Shown piece after piece: positions 55,547 through 64,000 of a stretch of 64,000 nt of DNA. Every line of letters begins with the position of its first letter. Positions within the stretch are counted from its first letter, which is position 1. The position numbers and the translations under genes were made by a program. The notes under the pieces were generated by a model that was not told the origin of the DNA, made no database searches, and saw nothing but the letters and a program-made list of their open reading frames with translations. The stretch is from Argyresthia goedartella (taxonomy: Eukaryota; Arthropoda; Insecta; Lepidoptera; Argyresthiidae), in assembly GCA_949825045.1 (NCBI GenBank), contig OX463815.1:35455356-35519355 (forward strand), given 5' to 3'.

Positions 55547-55786
55547 CTAATCTACGGGCAGCCGAGACAACGTTGCTACCGCTCGTTTTAGAACCGAGCC
55601 TCCTACTAGAACCTCTGCAGACCGGGGGGTCCAGTCCTTGCCAGGGAACAAGTTAACAATGCGCCCCCTGCGCCAACGTAGTGGCGGTAGGTTAGCATCC
55701 TTAACCAGAACGATGTCACCAACACTAGGGGGGCTGGTTTTGTCAGTCCACTTAAGGCGCTGTTGTAAGATATGCAGATACTCGAG
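55547..55786 (-). pseudogene. integrase tail beyond a TAG, same frame as pol
   Basis: After the TAG at 55,787-55,789 the pol frame stays open for 79 codons, to TAG at 55,547-55,549, 32 bp before the 3' LTR. The translation has LVKDANLPPLRWRRGR, the signature of the small domain that normally closes BEL/Pao integrases. The conserved W of FWKRW immediately precedes the stop. This shows the upstream TAG is premature compared with related elements, whether a mutation or a recoding site. I describe it as a separate piece and do not join it. Confidence 0.75.
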
Positions 55787-58700
55787 CTACCAACGCTTCC
55801 AGAAATTCTGAGTAAACTGCTGCAACATCTGATACCTTGACAACCGATACAATTTCACTCCCTCGAAGGGGTGCTCGGGCAACGCGTTAAGTGGCTGTCC
55901 TATCAAGAAATGGCCTGGGGTCAGAGCCTCCAGGTCATTTGGATCCGAGCTGAGCGGACACAACGGTCGCGAATTGAGAACGGCCTCGATCTTACAAAAC
56001 AATGTCGCGAGCTCCTCAAAAGTCAGCGCGGTCTGACCTACTATACGCCCCAAGTGCGTCTTAGCTGACTTAACTACGGCCTCAAAAATCCCACCCCAGT
56101 GGGGGCAAATCGGTGGGCTGAAGGTCCACTGTATACCCCGACGGTAGAGGGCCGTTCCAATATCCACTTTATTTACATTCAAAAAGTTGACTATCTCTCG
56201 TAAGTATCGTTCCACACCGATGTAGTTAGTGCCGTTATCAGAGCGGATCAAAGTTGGAAGTCCCCTTCGAGAAACAAACCTATCCAAACAAGCAATGAAA
56301 GCCTCTGTCGAGAGATCAGCAACGAGCTCGAGATGTACCGCCTTGGTGGATAAACAAACAAACACACATAGGTACGCCTTGTATTGCCCAGCGGTACGCA
56401 ATCGTGAACTCTTCACCATAAACGGTCCTGCAAAATCCGTACCAACACCTGAAAACGGTCTGACCTCATTCACACGATCAGGGGGCAAGTCCCCCATGAG
56501 AGGTTGCATCGTGGCAGCCTTAAGTCGATAACAAGGCATGCACCGAAACACGATGTTCCGTATGACACGGCGGGCAGATAAGATCCAAAACTCCCGCTGG
56601 AGCGTGGCCAACAACGCGTTACAGCCGGCATGCGCGTTTTTAATATGACGATCAGTCACCAGCAATTCAACTAACTGTCCCCCCTTGGGGAGCAGAAGTG
56701 GGTGACGAGCCGAATACGACAGATTCGCATTGCGCAATCTTCCTCCTACCCGAAGTAACCCGGACGAATCAACAAAGGGGTTGAGACGCGCGACGGCTCC
56801 CTTCAATTTCGAACGTCCACTTCGTATAATCTCCAATTCTGCCCCAAACTTCGAGGACTGTACCAACCGGACCAAATTCAACAGCGACTCGTTTCGCTCT
56901 GCCGGAGTCAGAATAGGGTTCAACGTTCGCTGATCGCGAGGAGTACGACAATTTCGAGCGAATCTCCTAATCCAAGTGGACACGTTTATCAACTTGTCAA
57001 GTGAGCTATACCGGTCCAGCAGAAACCCGGTGTCAGGGTCCTCAGCCTTCTGGGTAACATGCACGGCCGCTCTGGGGCCATGATCCGAAGATACTACTAC
57101 ATGGCTGTGGGGCCAGTCCGATTCTCTCTTGGCAAGCCAGGGTGGTCCCCACCACAAATGGTGTCTAACGAGTTCAGGAGCCCGACATCCCCTGGATGCA
57201 CCATCAGACGGGTTCAATTCTCCTGGTACATGTCTCCAGGTCAGTGGGACCTCAGACGACACAATCTGGGAGACACGGTTCGCAACAAAAACCTCTAAGT
57301 TATGGACCGAAGCCTTCAGCCAGCACAAAACAATCTGGCTGTCCGTCCAAGCGTACACCGTATCCTCTAAAACCACTGACCCACGCAACACTGTTAGAGT
57401 GTGATTCAAAAGTTTGGTCAAAAGAGCAGCCCCGGACAGTTCCAGTTTTGGAATCGTCATCCTTGTCCGAATAGGCGCTACCTTGCTTTTTGCCAAAACC
57501 AAACGCACGTCGACCTCCCCGGTGGAGGTGACGGTTCGCAAATAGACCGCTGCCGCAAACCCTCGTTCAGAGGCATCACAAAACCCGTGAAGGGTTGCCC
57601 TGTAATCCCCAGCAGGGACCAATTTCTTCGGCAGCGATACATTATTTATGTCCGATAGCGAGGTGAACATTCGCGTCCAATCAATCAACAAATCACCTGA
57701 GAGGTGGGTGTCCCAGGTCAACTGAGCCGCCCATAGCCTTTGCATAAAACATTTGAGAGCAAAGGTGACTGGAGAAATCCATCCATTCGGGTCGAACGTT
57801 CTCGCAATCGTTGACAGTACTGACCGCTTCGTCCAGGCCTTCGGTGTTTCTAAAACCACCCGATAGGTAAACTCATCATGGACGGGCCGGTACTGAATTC
57901 CAAGCACTGACAACATGTTAGGGTTGTCAGGATTCTCAAAAACGTGCGGGTCTTGTTGAAACTCATCTGGGAGACCAGCCATCAACTCAGGGGAGTTGGA
58001 CATCCACTTGCGTAGTTCATAGCCGCCTCGTTCCAGCAATTGAATGAGCTCGTCACGTCGGTCCAGAGCTTCCTCTACACTGGCTGCCCCTGTGCAGACG
58101 TCATCGACGTACAAATCTTGCTCCAGGATAGCGGCGGCTCTAGGATAGCTCACACGGTCACGCGACGCCACCTCCCGCAGGGTACGCATCGCCAAATACG
58201 GGCTAGACCGTAACCCATACGTGTTCGTGTTTAACTCATAGACCTTGACTGGCTCGGCCGTGGACTCACGCCACAGTATCAACTGATACCTTCTGTCAGC
58301 CGGATGAATTACCGTTTGCCTAAACATCATCCGAATGTCTGCGACAAATACAATCTGGTGCCTCCGAAAGCTCGTGAGAATATCCGAAATATCACGACTC
58401 AACTTGGGTCCCGAATGTAGACACTGATTCAGGGACATCCCGTTCGAGGTAGGTGCTGACCCATCAAAAACAACTCGAATCTTGCCGGTAGGGGTTCGTA
58501 GGACGGCATGGTGTGGAAGGAAACAATGATCCTCAGATCTCCAGTCCACACCCGATACCGACATGTGTCCTAACGACTCATACTCCCTCATGAAATCAAC
58601 ATATTTTTGTTTAAATACGGCGTCCCTTGTCATCCTACGCTCCATCGACATCAATCTCGTCTCAGCCATCTTCCTAGATTCTCCTAGTGGCGGTCGATCG

Positions 58701-59437
58701 GCCCTGAAAGGCAGTCGAGTTACAAAACGACCAGAACGAAGGCGACCAGTACTATTCTGGTAAAACAACTCGCACTCTTCTTCGTCTGCGTCGACTCGAT
58801 TAGCGGTGGGAGGTTCCTCTATCTCCCAGAAACGTTGGATAGCGTCTGACAACGCTGAGCCAATAAGTATGCCATCTGACTCGGCAGGCCTAACCATTGG
58901 CAATGCCGGACCCATGATCACGTGACCAAACTTAGTATCCACAGCAATCAACCCATCCGGCTGAAGAACTCGCCGATCCGACAACAGAAACCTACCCAGA
59001 ACGTCTGCTCCCAGTAGCAGGTCGACCGGGGCTGGAGTGTCAAAATCGGGATCCGCCAACTTGAGTCCTGATGTCAGGAATCGAACGGCCGGATTCAACT
59101 TCACCAAGGGGTGTCTGCCCATGACATGCGTCATTACTAAAGCTTGCACGGATGTTTTTGTCAAAATGTCATAACGTGGAGAGAACGTGATCACCGATTG
59201 ACCAACTACATTCGTAACCGTAACATTCCCCACGCCCCGTATTGATTTATTATACCTATTTACCTTGAGGCCCAACCATTTTGCTAAATCATTCGATACA
59301 ATGCAGCCCTGAGCTCCAGAATCTAATAGGGCGCGAACGTATGTTGGGTTGCCCGCCAAATCCCAAACAAGCACAGAGGCGATCGGTAACACCACCGTCT
59401 CCGGTTGGGGGGCAACCAATGGTTGGGCCGCAAATTT
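55787..59437 (-). CDS. BEL/Pao pol: protease, RT, RNase H, integrase
   Basis: The frame is open from the codon after TAG 59,438-59,440 to TAG 55,787-55,789; the first TTG codon is at 59,419 and there is no ATG before the protease. Numbered from that TTG: an aspartic protease with LLDSGAQGCI at about 31-40; a reverse transcriptase with VVFDGSAPT at about 317 and catalytic YVDD at 437-440; an RNase H with GFCDASERGFAAAV and YAWTDSQIVLCWL; an integrase with a zinc-binding His-His-Cys-Cys region (RHIKNAHAGC, FRCMPCYR) and the catalytic triad in GTDFAGPF, IRSDNGTNY and GGIFEAVVKSAK. All catalytic residues I can check are present. Expression must depend on the gag frame upstream, by reading through the intervening stop or otherwise. 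The carboxy end is cut short. Confidence 0.93.
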   Translation of the reverse strand, partial: KFAAQPLVAPQPETVVLPIASVLVWDLAGNPTYVRALLDSGAQGCIVSNDLAKWLGLKVNRYNKSIRGVGNVTVTNVVGQSVITFSPRYDILTKTSVQALVMTHVMGRHPLVKLNPAVRFLTSGLKLADPDFDTPAPVDLLLGADVLGRFLLSDRRVLQPDGLIAVDTKFGHVIMGPALPMVRPAESDGILIGSALSDAIQRFWEIEEPPTANRVDADEEECELFYQNSTGRLRSGRFVTRLPFRADRPPLGESRKMAETRLMSMERRMTRDAVFKQKYVDFMREYESLGHMSVSGVDWRSEDHCFLPHHAVLRTPTGKIRVVFDGSAPTSNGMSLNQCLHSGPKLSRDISDILTSFRRHQIVFVADIRMMFRQTVIHPADRRYQLILWRESTAEPVKVYELNTNTYGLRSSPYLAMRTLREVASRDRVSYPRAAAILEQDLYVDDVCTGAASVEEALDRRDELIQLLERGGYELRKWMSNSPELMAGLPDEFQQDPHVFENPDNPNMLSVLGIQYRPVHDEFTYRVVLETPKAWTKRSVLSTIARTFDPNGWISPVTFALKCFMQRLWAAQLTWDTHLSGDLLIDWTRMFTSLSDINNVSLPKKLVPAGDYRATLHGFCDASERGFAAAVYLRTVTSTGEVDVRLVLAKSKVAPIRTRMTIPKLELSGAALLTKLLNHTLTVLRGSVVLEDTVYAWTDSQIVLCWLKASVHNLEVFVANRVSQIVSSEVPLTWRHVPGELNPSDGASRGCRAPELVRHHLWWGPPWLAKRESDWPHSHVVVSSDHGPRAAVHVTQKAEDPDTGFLLDRYSSLDKLINVSTWIRRFARNCRTPRDQRTLNPILTPAERNESLLNLVRLVQSSKFGAELEIIRSGRSKLKGAVARLNPFVDSSGLLRVGGRLRNANLSYSARHPLLLPKGGQLVELLVTDRHIKNAHAGCNALLATLQREFWILSARRVIRNIVFRCMPCYRLKAATMQPLMGDLPPDRVNEVRPFSGVGTDFAGPFMVKSSRLRTAGQYKAYLCVFVCLSTKAVHLELVADLSTEAFIACLDRFVSRRGLPTLIRSDNGTNYIGVERYLREIVNFLNVNKVDIGTALYRRGIQWTFSPPICPHWGGIFEAVVKSAKTHLGRIVGQTALTFEELATLFCKIEAVLNSRPLCPLSSDPNDLEALTPGHFLIGQPLNALPEHPFEGVKLYRLSRYQMLQQFTQNFWKRW

Positions 59438-59440
59438 CTA
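59413..59440 (-). promoter_or_regulatory. gag-pol junction: in-frame TAG with downstream hairpin
   Basis: The stop TAG (59,440-59,438) separates gag and pol in the same register, followed by AAATTTGCGGCC and then the inverted repeat CAACCA..TGGTTG at about 59,425-59,413. One stop in one frame, with a small stem just after it, is the layout expected for programmed stop-codon readthrough. A simple CAG-to-TAG mutation would look the same. Confidence 0.45.
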
Positions 59441-61153
59441 GCGAGGACCCCCGGGGCCCCACTGTGCCTGTAACCGATCAGGTATGCAGCTATACGCCAG
59501 AGGGTCCCATTGTACAAATGGCCCACGCGCCGGTTCCATTCCCAACCTACGATTCCCCGTAAAGGGGGGTGGGCGTGAATTCAACCGTGGCCGCTCCATG
59601 AGCGGGGGGGACATCACATGTGACCGACGAGGACGAGGCGACGAGCGGGGCGACAACTGAGGCGGCGTCCGAACCGCACCCGCATAGCTCGAAGGTGTCC
59701 CATGCCACCCGCCCGTTACGGCCTGCTCAACACACCCAATGTCCCGCTGGGTCGGATGCTGAGTCGCTACCGAAAACTCAGGGCCCCCCATGTAATGGTC
59801 CTGAGTGCGGCCCTGCACCCTGGTACTGCCCTGTGCACGTGGGGACGTTGGCTCCTGAGTTGCGCTCCGAGTCGCAAACGAATTCTCAGGGCCCCATGCC
59901 GTGTCACCCTGGATACGGCCCTGTGGAGGCTGTTGGCCGGACCGGTTCATGCACAACAGATTGTTGTGGGCCCCACCACAATATCCGCACATTTTTGTGC
60001 GCGTGCAGTCCCTAGCCATGTGTGGCCCGAGGCACAGGAAACACCAGCTCCGCTGCTTGGCCATCCGGCGCCGTCCCTGAACCCTAAGTTCCCCGAACTT
60101 ATTGCAATTGGCCACAGCATGGCCAATCTGCCTACAACATGGGCAGGTCTCACCATGTGGGGTCAATTCACTCACAGTCCCATACGACTGCCGGTTGGTG
60201 CGGTCCTTCCTCGTCGGAGGGCCCCTACTCACAGCGCTCCCGGCAGCTCTCTGTGGCTCCGAAGGATGGGTGACCGTCAACCCCAAATTCTGTGCCCGTA
60301 GAGCCTCCTCTTCCAAGAATCCGACAAAGTCGGAGAAGGCGGGCAGGTCCTCGGCCGACCTCCCGTGAGACTGTTCGAAACGAGTCTGCACGTCAGCGGG
60401 TAGGCGGGAAAGTACAATGTACAACAGTAGGTACGACCATTCACCAACCGGAAGTCCAAGATTCTCTAGAGCCTTGGTGATGGACAACAATGGGTTCAAA
60501 ACCTCCGTCTGTATGGCCTCGACCTTGTTCACAACCGGGATACTAAACAAACGGTTCAGTTGGGCATCGGCCAACCTCCGTTTGTTATGGTAACGTCTGA
60601 CCAACAATTGCCTGGCCGTTTCATAGTTACCCTCCGTAACTGTCGAATGAGCGACCAGCTCCCTAGGCTCACCCCTCAATGCTGCCACCAGCTGAGCCAT
60701 CTTGACAGACTTGGTAATGTCCGATCGCATGTGCACCAAACTGTCGAACAGATTGATGAAGCTCATCCATTCACCGGACACTCCGTCAAAAGTAGGCATA
60801 GTTATGGCAGGTAACCTGGACCCCGAACCCTGAAGCGGCAGAGGTGCTTCAATGTCACCACCATGGCTGGACTCGCGCTGTCTACGTATGTCCGCAGCCT
60901 TCTGCGTGATAGCAGCTGCCATCTCCATACATTGGTCGACATCCCCTAGCAACCGTGACAGCCTGTCAGGTGCGCAACCATCAACTGATTCCGCCTGCGC
61001 GGACAATTCAAGCACCCTATTGTAACGTTCCTTAACGTCCATAGACCGCTCCAATACCACATCATGCCTATCTAAACGGTCTATCAGACCGTGTGTGGAG
61101 GAAAACCATCTGAGTTCCTTAGAAACACCCTTCTGGATTTCAGATAACGACAT
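59438..61153 (-). CDS. BEL/Pao gag polyprotein
   Basis: 571 codons from ATG at 61,153. Residues about 115-205 carry the BEL-type gag domain (LPAITMPTFDGVSGEWMSF, then a long helical part with LRGEPRELVAHS). Three cysteine clusters follow: CPCCRQIGHAVANC at 337-350, CFLCLGPHMARDC at 371-383 and CGYCGGAHNNLLC at 389-401, which are zinc knuckles for packaging RNA. The tail from 405 to 571 is rich in Pro, Arg and Gly and less constrained. It ends at TAG directly before pol, in the same frame. The frame is intact. Confidence 0.93.
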   Translation of the reverse strand: MSLSEIQKGVSKELRWFSSTHGLIDRLDRHDVVLERSMDVKERYNRVLELSAQAESVDGCAPDRLSRLLGDVDQCMEMAAAITQKAADIRRQRESSHGGDIEAPLPLQGSGSRLPAITMPTFDGVSGEWMSFINLFDSLVHMRSDITKSVKMAQLVAALRGEPRELVAHSTVTEGNYETARQLLVRRYHNKRRLADAQLNRLFSIPVVNKVEAIQTEVLNPLLSITKALENLGLPVGEWSYLLLYIVLSRLPADVQTRFEQSHGRSAEDLPAFSDFVGFLEEEALRAQNLGLTVTHPSEPQRAAGSAVSRGPPTRKDRTNRQSYGTVSELTPHGETCPCCRQIGHAVANCNKFGELRVQGRRRMAKQRSWCFLCLGPHMARDCTRTKMCGYCGGAHNNLLCMNRSGQQPPQGRIQGDTAWGPENSFATRSATQEPTSPRAQGSTRVQGRTQDHYMGGPEFSVATQHPTQRDIGCVEQAVTGGWHGTPSSYAGAVRTPPQLSPRSSPRPRRSHVMSPPLMERPRLNSRPPPFTGNRRLGMEPARGPFVQWDPLAYSCIPDRLQAQWGPGGPR

Positions 61154-61665
61154 GATCGGAACGATACTTACTCACAATTCGCAGTAACTCAATTTTATTG
61201 GACCCTCCAGTCTACAACCCAAACGAGGGAACCCTAAACCACAACTTAAACAATGTTGTTTTCCTTAAACAATAGGAACCGAGTTTTATATCTATATAAA
61301 TTCTGTAAATACAATTTAGTTTCCCTTTATCATTATAACACACACAGATAGTCAATATTAGTTCAAGTTATAAATTGCTATAAACTGAAAACAATGTAAT
61401 AGCCTGCTATCAATAGATGTAACTACCTATGTTAACCAAAACACTCATTCAACAGCATTACCAGACCACTAATAGATTGACTAACTGGTAATTCAATTCA
61501 ATATCTGTCTATCTACTACCAGCAATAGACCTATAGCTTACAATACTACTAATCTATGTGGATATAGGAACACAACCAAGTTACCTAATAACCGCCTATA
61601 CCTACAGATTGATAGTCCCAAATCGTGCCTTCCTGGAGCCCTTGACGGCTGTAAATCTCAGGAAG
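61154..61665 (-). other. BEL/Pao untranslated leader
   Basis: AT-rich, non-coding leader between the primer-binding site and the gag start, about where packaging signals are expected. No motif that I can name. Confidence 0.6.
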
Positions 61666-61682
61666 CCACGCTCTAGCTACCA
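61666..61682 (-). other. primer-binding site candidate
   Basis: On the minus strand TGGTAGCTAGAGCGTGG starts 3 nt inside the 5' LTR. It begins with TGG, as required to pair with a tRNA 3' CCA end. Which tRNA it matches I cannot tell without a tRNA set. Confidence 0.6.
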
Positions 61683-61685
61683 AAA

Positions 61686-62230
61686 TGTTCAGGCTTCTCG
61701 GCACCTAATGACCTCGTAGGGGCCCATCAGCTACGAGGTAGCGTAACGATCAGTTGCCAAGAAGTGTGAACGTCGGCGATTCACCGAGCTGAAGTAATTG
61801 GGGTCGATCTAACCTGGTCTGTGCTTCGGTCCCGTCAACCTCCTGTCTCTCTGCAAGGCCCGGGTGCACCCTAGGCTCTTCTTGGTAGACAGGTTCTTCA
61901 GCCAACCAGGTATGACTGGCGGGCCAGCTTCGATGAGCACAGTGTTCCAACACAGGTTATGTTATGTGGGAAAAACCAATCGGCCACGAAAATGCGAACT
62001 TTATCTGGTTCGGGGAACCACAACACACTCAGCTATATTGACAATCCTGAGGGAAACCCGAATACATTCCAGATGGCCTGCGATTTAATTTCAATACCCT
62101 AACCAAAACGCGTTTACTTTGCGAGGGCTTTCGTCTGTCAGTTGTCAAAAAACTGCTAGGTTGGCAGCAACGTCAAATTCAAAAAGGCCGTTCAGAAACC
62201 ATCGATCGAATATCGATTTGGAATCGAACA
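61686..62230 (-). repeat. BEL/Pao 5' LTR
   Basis: 545 bp, 543 identical to the 3' LTR. It should hold the promoter and the RNA start. No clear TATA box is seen in minus orientation. Confidence 0.95.
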
Positions 62231-62384
62231 GTCATAATATGTAGAAAAATTACACATTATGGTCATAATGTGTAATTTTTCATATAAGAAATGAGTTTTT
62301 ACCAAGTAGCTTAACATTATGCTGATCGTAACGTGCGGTTTTTGTACGCAATAAAGAGGGTTTATGATAAGTATGTAGATAAAC
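62231..62384 (+). repeat. repeat G, right half
   Basis: It starts with the duplicated GTCAT and continues TAATATGTAGAAAAA, the CATTATGGTCATAATG palindrome, ACCAAGTAGCTTAACATTAT and the terminal GTTTATGATAAGTATGTAGA then TAAAC, as at 42,417-42,567. Confidence 0.85.
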
Positions 62385-62661
62385 CTTATAATATACTTTA
62401 TTCTTTTGATAGTTAGGCAACATTTACTTACTTTTTATCGCACTCTGCTCCTTACAATGCATATGTTGTACACGTATACAAACAAACCTATACAATTATT
62501 CTACTTTTCGGTCACCACTACTATGGAGCACTACACTACTAACTACAACAACTCACTTACCTACTAATCTTATACTTGCCATTTTTGAGGAGTTCTTGTA
62601 TGTGCTAGCATTAAGTTTACTTGAAAATATATAATTTCCCTTTTAATTTCAAATGTATTTT

Positions 62662-62800
62662 TATGCCTATTCTATAGATTGGACCTCTGTGGGAGAATAA
62701 TGGCGCAGAAACTCCAACAGATTGATTTTTAGATCTCTTTTAAAATTTGATTGTAATTAACTAATACAAATATTACAATATTAATTATTACAATTAAAAA
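62662..62800 (+). repeat. dispersed repeat family C, copy 4
   Basis: AGATTGGACCTCTGTGGGAG then CTCCAACAGATTGATTTTTA and GATCTCTTTTAAAATTTG match the family in order. Confidence 0.7.
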
Positions 62801-62890
62801 GCAAGAATAAATAATTATAAACAGCAAGATCTATTTTGAGTGAGATAAACCCCATACAGTCCCGTCATTTAAGTAAGGCTAGTACTTATT

Positions 62891-63108
62891 CGCACATCCA
62901 TAATACTGATTTGTTTAGCAAAAAATGATTAGCAAAAACACTTTTATATTTTAAACATTTTATTTATACTCAAGTTTATGTTTAACCTAACACGGAGGGT
63001 AAAGGGGGTGAGCGAAGAGAAGCCCCCTTCGACTAAACTATTGCAGCATTTTGCCCTGATATTTGCTGTGCAAATCAGTATTTTTGATGTGCAGTTTAAT
63101 ATTTCCCT
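62891..63108 (-). repeat. core-D element with AATACTGATTT ends, copy 3
   Basis: CGCACATCCATAATACTGAT on the left and CAAATCAGTATTTTTGATGT on the right are inverted ends. Inside are AACCTAACACGGAGGGTAAA and GGGGGTGAGCGAAGAGAAGC. It matches 21,560-21,822. Confidence 0.75.
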
Positions 63109-63330
63109 TTAAGTAATCTTGAACATTGTAATGTCCCTTTTTCAACAACGACGCATTAAAGTGCTTTTTAAATTTCTCAGCTTGCAATTTCAAAATCTCC
63201 AGAGGCATCTTGTTGTAGTAGATAATGCACTAATTCTTGAAAGATTTGCTAACCTTCATGCGTCTAAACCGGGGCACCACTAGTCTGTGATTATTTTTTA
63301 GGTAAACATTATAGCTATCGCTAAGATGTT
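63109..63330 (-). pseudogene. LINE ORF2 carboxy-terminal fragment
   Basis: On the minus strand a frame reads NNHRLVVPRFRRMKVSKSFK, a stop, then YYNKMPLEILKLQAEKFKKH and KGHYNVQDY. This parallels the end of the plus-strand LINE (RLNLPQSRIKM, RLFNKLPIDIKN, YTIEDYLQ), so it is a diverged relative. Further homology beyond 63,330 is uncertain. Confidence 0.7.
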
Positions 63331-63696
63331 TTAAGGTTCTTGCGTACATACATTATTTCATGAACAGTAATAGGTAGGGTTAAAAATTTCACAGTATCTG
63401 GGCGCACGTTGGTGCCCCGGGTAAGACGAGCGCAAGGGCACTAGTATCTTTTCTCGAAGCGCTCTGTCGTTTTTTTGAATCCTCATAACTTAGTTCTGGA
63501 TTATACCAGATAAACAAAATTCTCAGGATATATTTTCTATAGTAAACTTATCAAACGTATGAAGTTATAATTGCATAGCTCTTATACTTGAGATTTTATT
63601 GATATCTTTCGCTAAGTTTGGAAAATGTTGTAAGGTCCTTGCGTACATACATTATATTTTAGAAAATAAATTGACTAGCTACAGTTAGAATCTCAA
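63331..63696. other. short duplicated motif region, no gene seen
   Basis: GTTCTTGCGTACATACATTA (about 63,337) and GTCCTTGCGTACATACATTA (about 63,634) are direct repeats with similar upstream sequence (CGCTAAG). This suggests two pieces of one LINE-derived sequence. No intact frame. Confidence 0.5.
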
Positions 63697-63867
63697 GTGC
63701 GTTTTAAATTAAAAATTGCTTGAAAAGCTCTTTACTGTAAAATAAAAAAAGTTTAAACATCCGCTGCTTTCCCCCACAACACTGTGCGTTTTAAATTAAA
63801 AATTGCTTGAAAAGCTCTTTACTGTAAAATAAAAAAAGTTAAAACATCCGCTGCTTTCCCCCACAAC
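63697..63867 (+). repeat. 87-bp tandem duplication
   Basis: Copies start at 63,697 and 63,784 with GTGCGTTTTAAATTAAAAAT and both contain CATCCGCTGCTTTCCCCCAC. I see one mismatch (GTTTAAAC versus GTTAAAAC). It is very recent. Confidence 0.9.
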
Positions 63868-64000
63868 AAGATATCATAGGACATGACACTATGAAAGTAA
63901 CTAAAATATACTAGCCTAGATGTAGACTCATCCGTGTTTTGTCTGATGTCGCTAAAAGCGTAAGCCAGAGAACTTAATTTACCAGCTAATTGATCTTTGT

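Larger units (their letters stand above)
54970..62230 (-). mobile_element. complete BEL/Pao LTR retrotransposon
   Basis: The 7,261-bp element reads on the minus strand: 5' LTR (62,230-61,686), primer-binding site, 532-bp leader, gag, pol (protease, reverse transcriptase, RNase H, integrase), polypurine tract, 3' LTR (55,514-54,970). The LTRs have TG..CA ends and differ at two of 545 positions, so insertion was recent. GTCAT duplications flank it. No envelope-like gene is present. The domain order and gag type identify BEL/Pao and exclude Ty1/copia (integrase before reverse transcriptase). Gag and pol share a frame interrupted by TAG at 59,438-59,440, and a further TAG at 55,787-55,789 cuts the integrase tail. 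Confidence 0.95.

Noticed and set aside
59620..60368. Plus-strand ORFs of up to 199 codons opposite gag
   Set aside because: They are antisense shadows of the GC-rich Pro/Arg-rich gag tail; the gag frame has clear zinc knuckles.

Overview
The window is animal nuclear DNA, almost certainly from a moth or butterfly. It is AT-rich and intron-bearing, carries an insect-type EGF-receptor ligand gene (vein), and is crowded with tRNA-headed SINEs, (CCGT)n-containing repeats, MITEs, LINE fragments and a BEL/Pao retrotransposon of kinds familiar from lepidopteran genomes. No prokaryotic or viral genome organisation is present.

Region 1-31,998 holds no coding exon I can support. It is probably intron or upstream regulatory DNA of vein, and it is filled with dispersed repeats. 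Two GC/CpG-rich blocks stand out. One is a ~260-bp tandem array (2.77-3.93 kb) that runs into a promoter-like sequence with a 36-codon ORF. The other is a TATA-containing block at 17.2-17.5 kb. Region 31,999-36,351 (+) contains the last four coding exons of vein, encoding an immunoglobulin domain, one EGF domain and a short tail. An alternative last exon is possible at 40,080. The 36.6-41.9 kb stretch is AT-rich and mostly free of recognisable repeats; it may be 3' UTR or regulatory DNA.

Region 44.6-47.5 kb has two single-copy genes arranged head to head. The spindle-checkpoint gene mad2 (-, three exons, 207 aa) and an apparently intronless SETD4-like lysine methyltransferase gene (+, 462 aa) share a 607-bp intergenic interval that is probably a bidirectional promoter.

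Region 48.1-62.4 kb is a nest of mobile elements. A near full-length LINE (+) has a PHD-like finger in ORF1 and endonuclease plus reverse transcriptase in ORF2; it carries three disabling lesions, two 76-bp-spaced 5' repeats and a candidate 10-bp target-site duplication. A degraded LINE (-) lies against its 3' end. Beyond that is a complete 7,261-bp BEL/Pao element (-) whose 545-bp LTRs differ at two positions and which is flanked by GTCAT duplications. The BEL/Pao element sits inside an older repeat whose uninterrupted relative is at 42.1-42.6 kb. Its gag and pol share one reading frame, separated by a single TAG, and a second TAG lies in the integrase tail. The last 1.7 kb holds further repeats and an 87-bp tandem duplication.

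The main unexplained structure is a family of short elements that share one internal hairpin-forming core but carry three different sets of ends (20.8, 21.6, 22.0, 28.4, 29.5, 31.6 and 62.9 kb). Coordinates of degenerate repeats are approximate. All assignments come from reading the sequence, without database searches.
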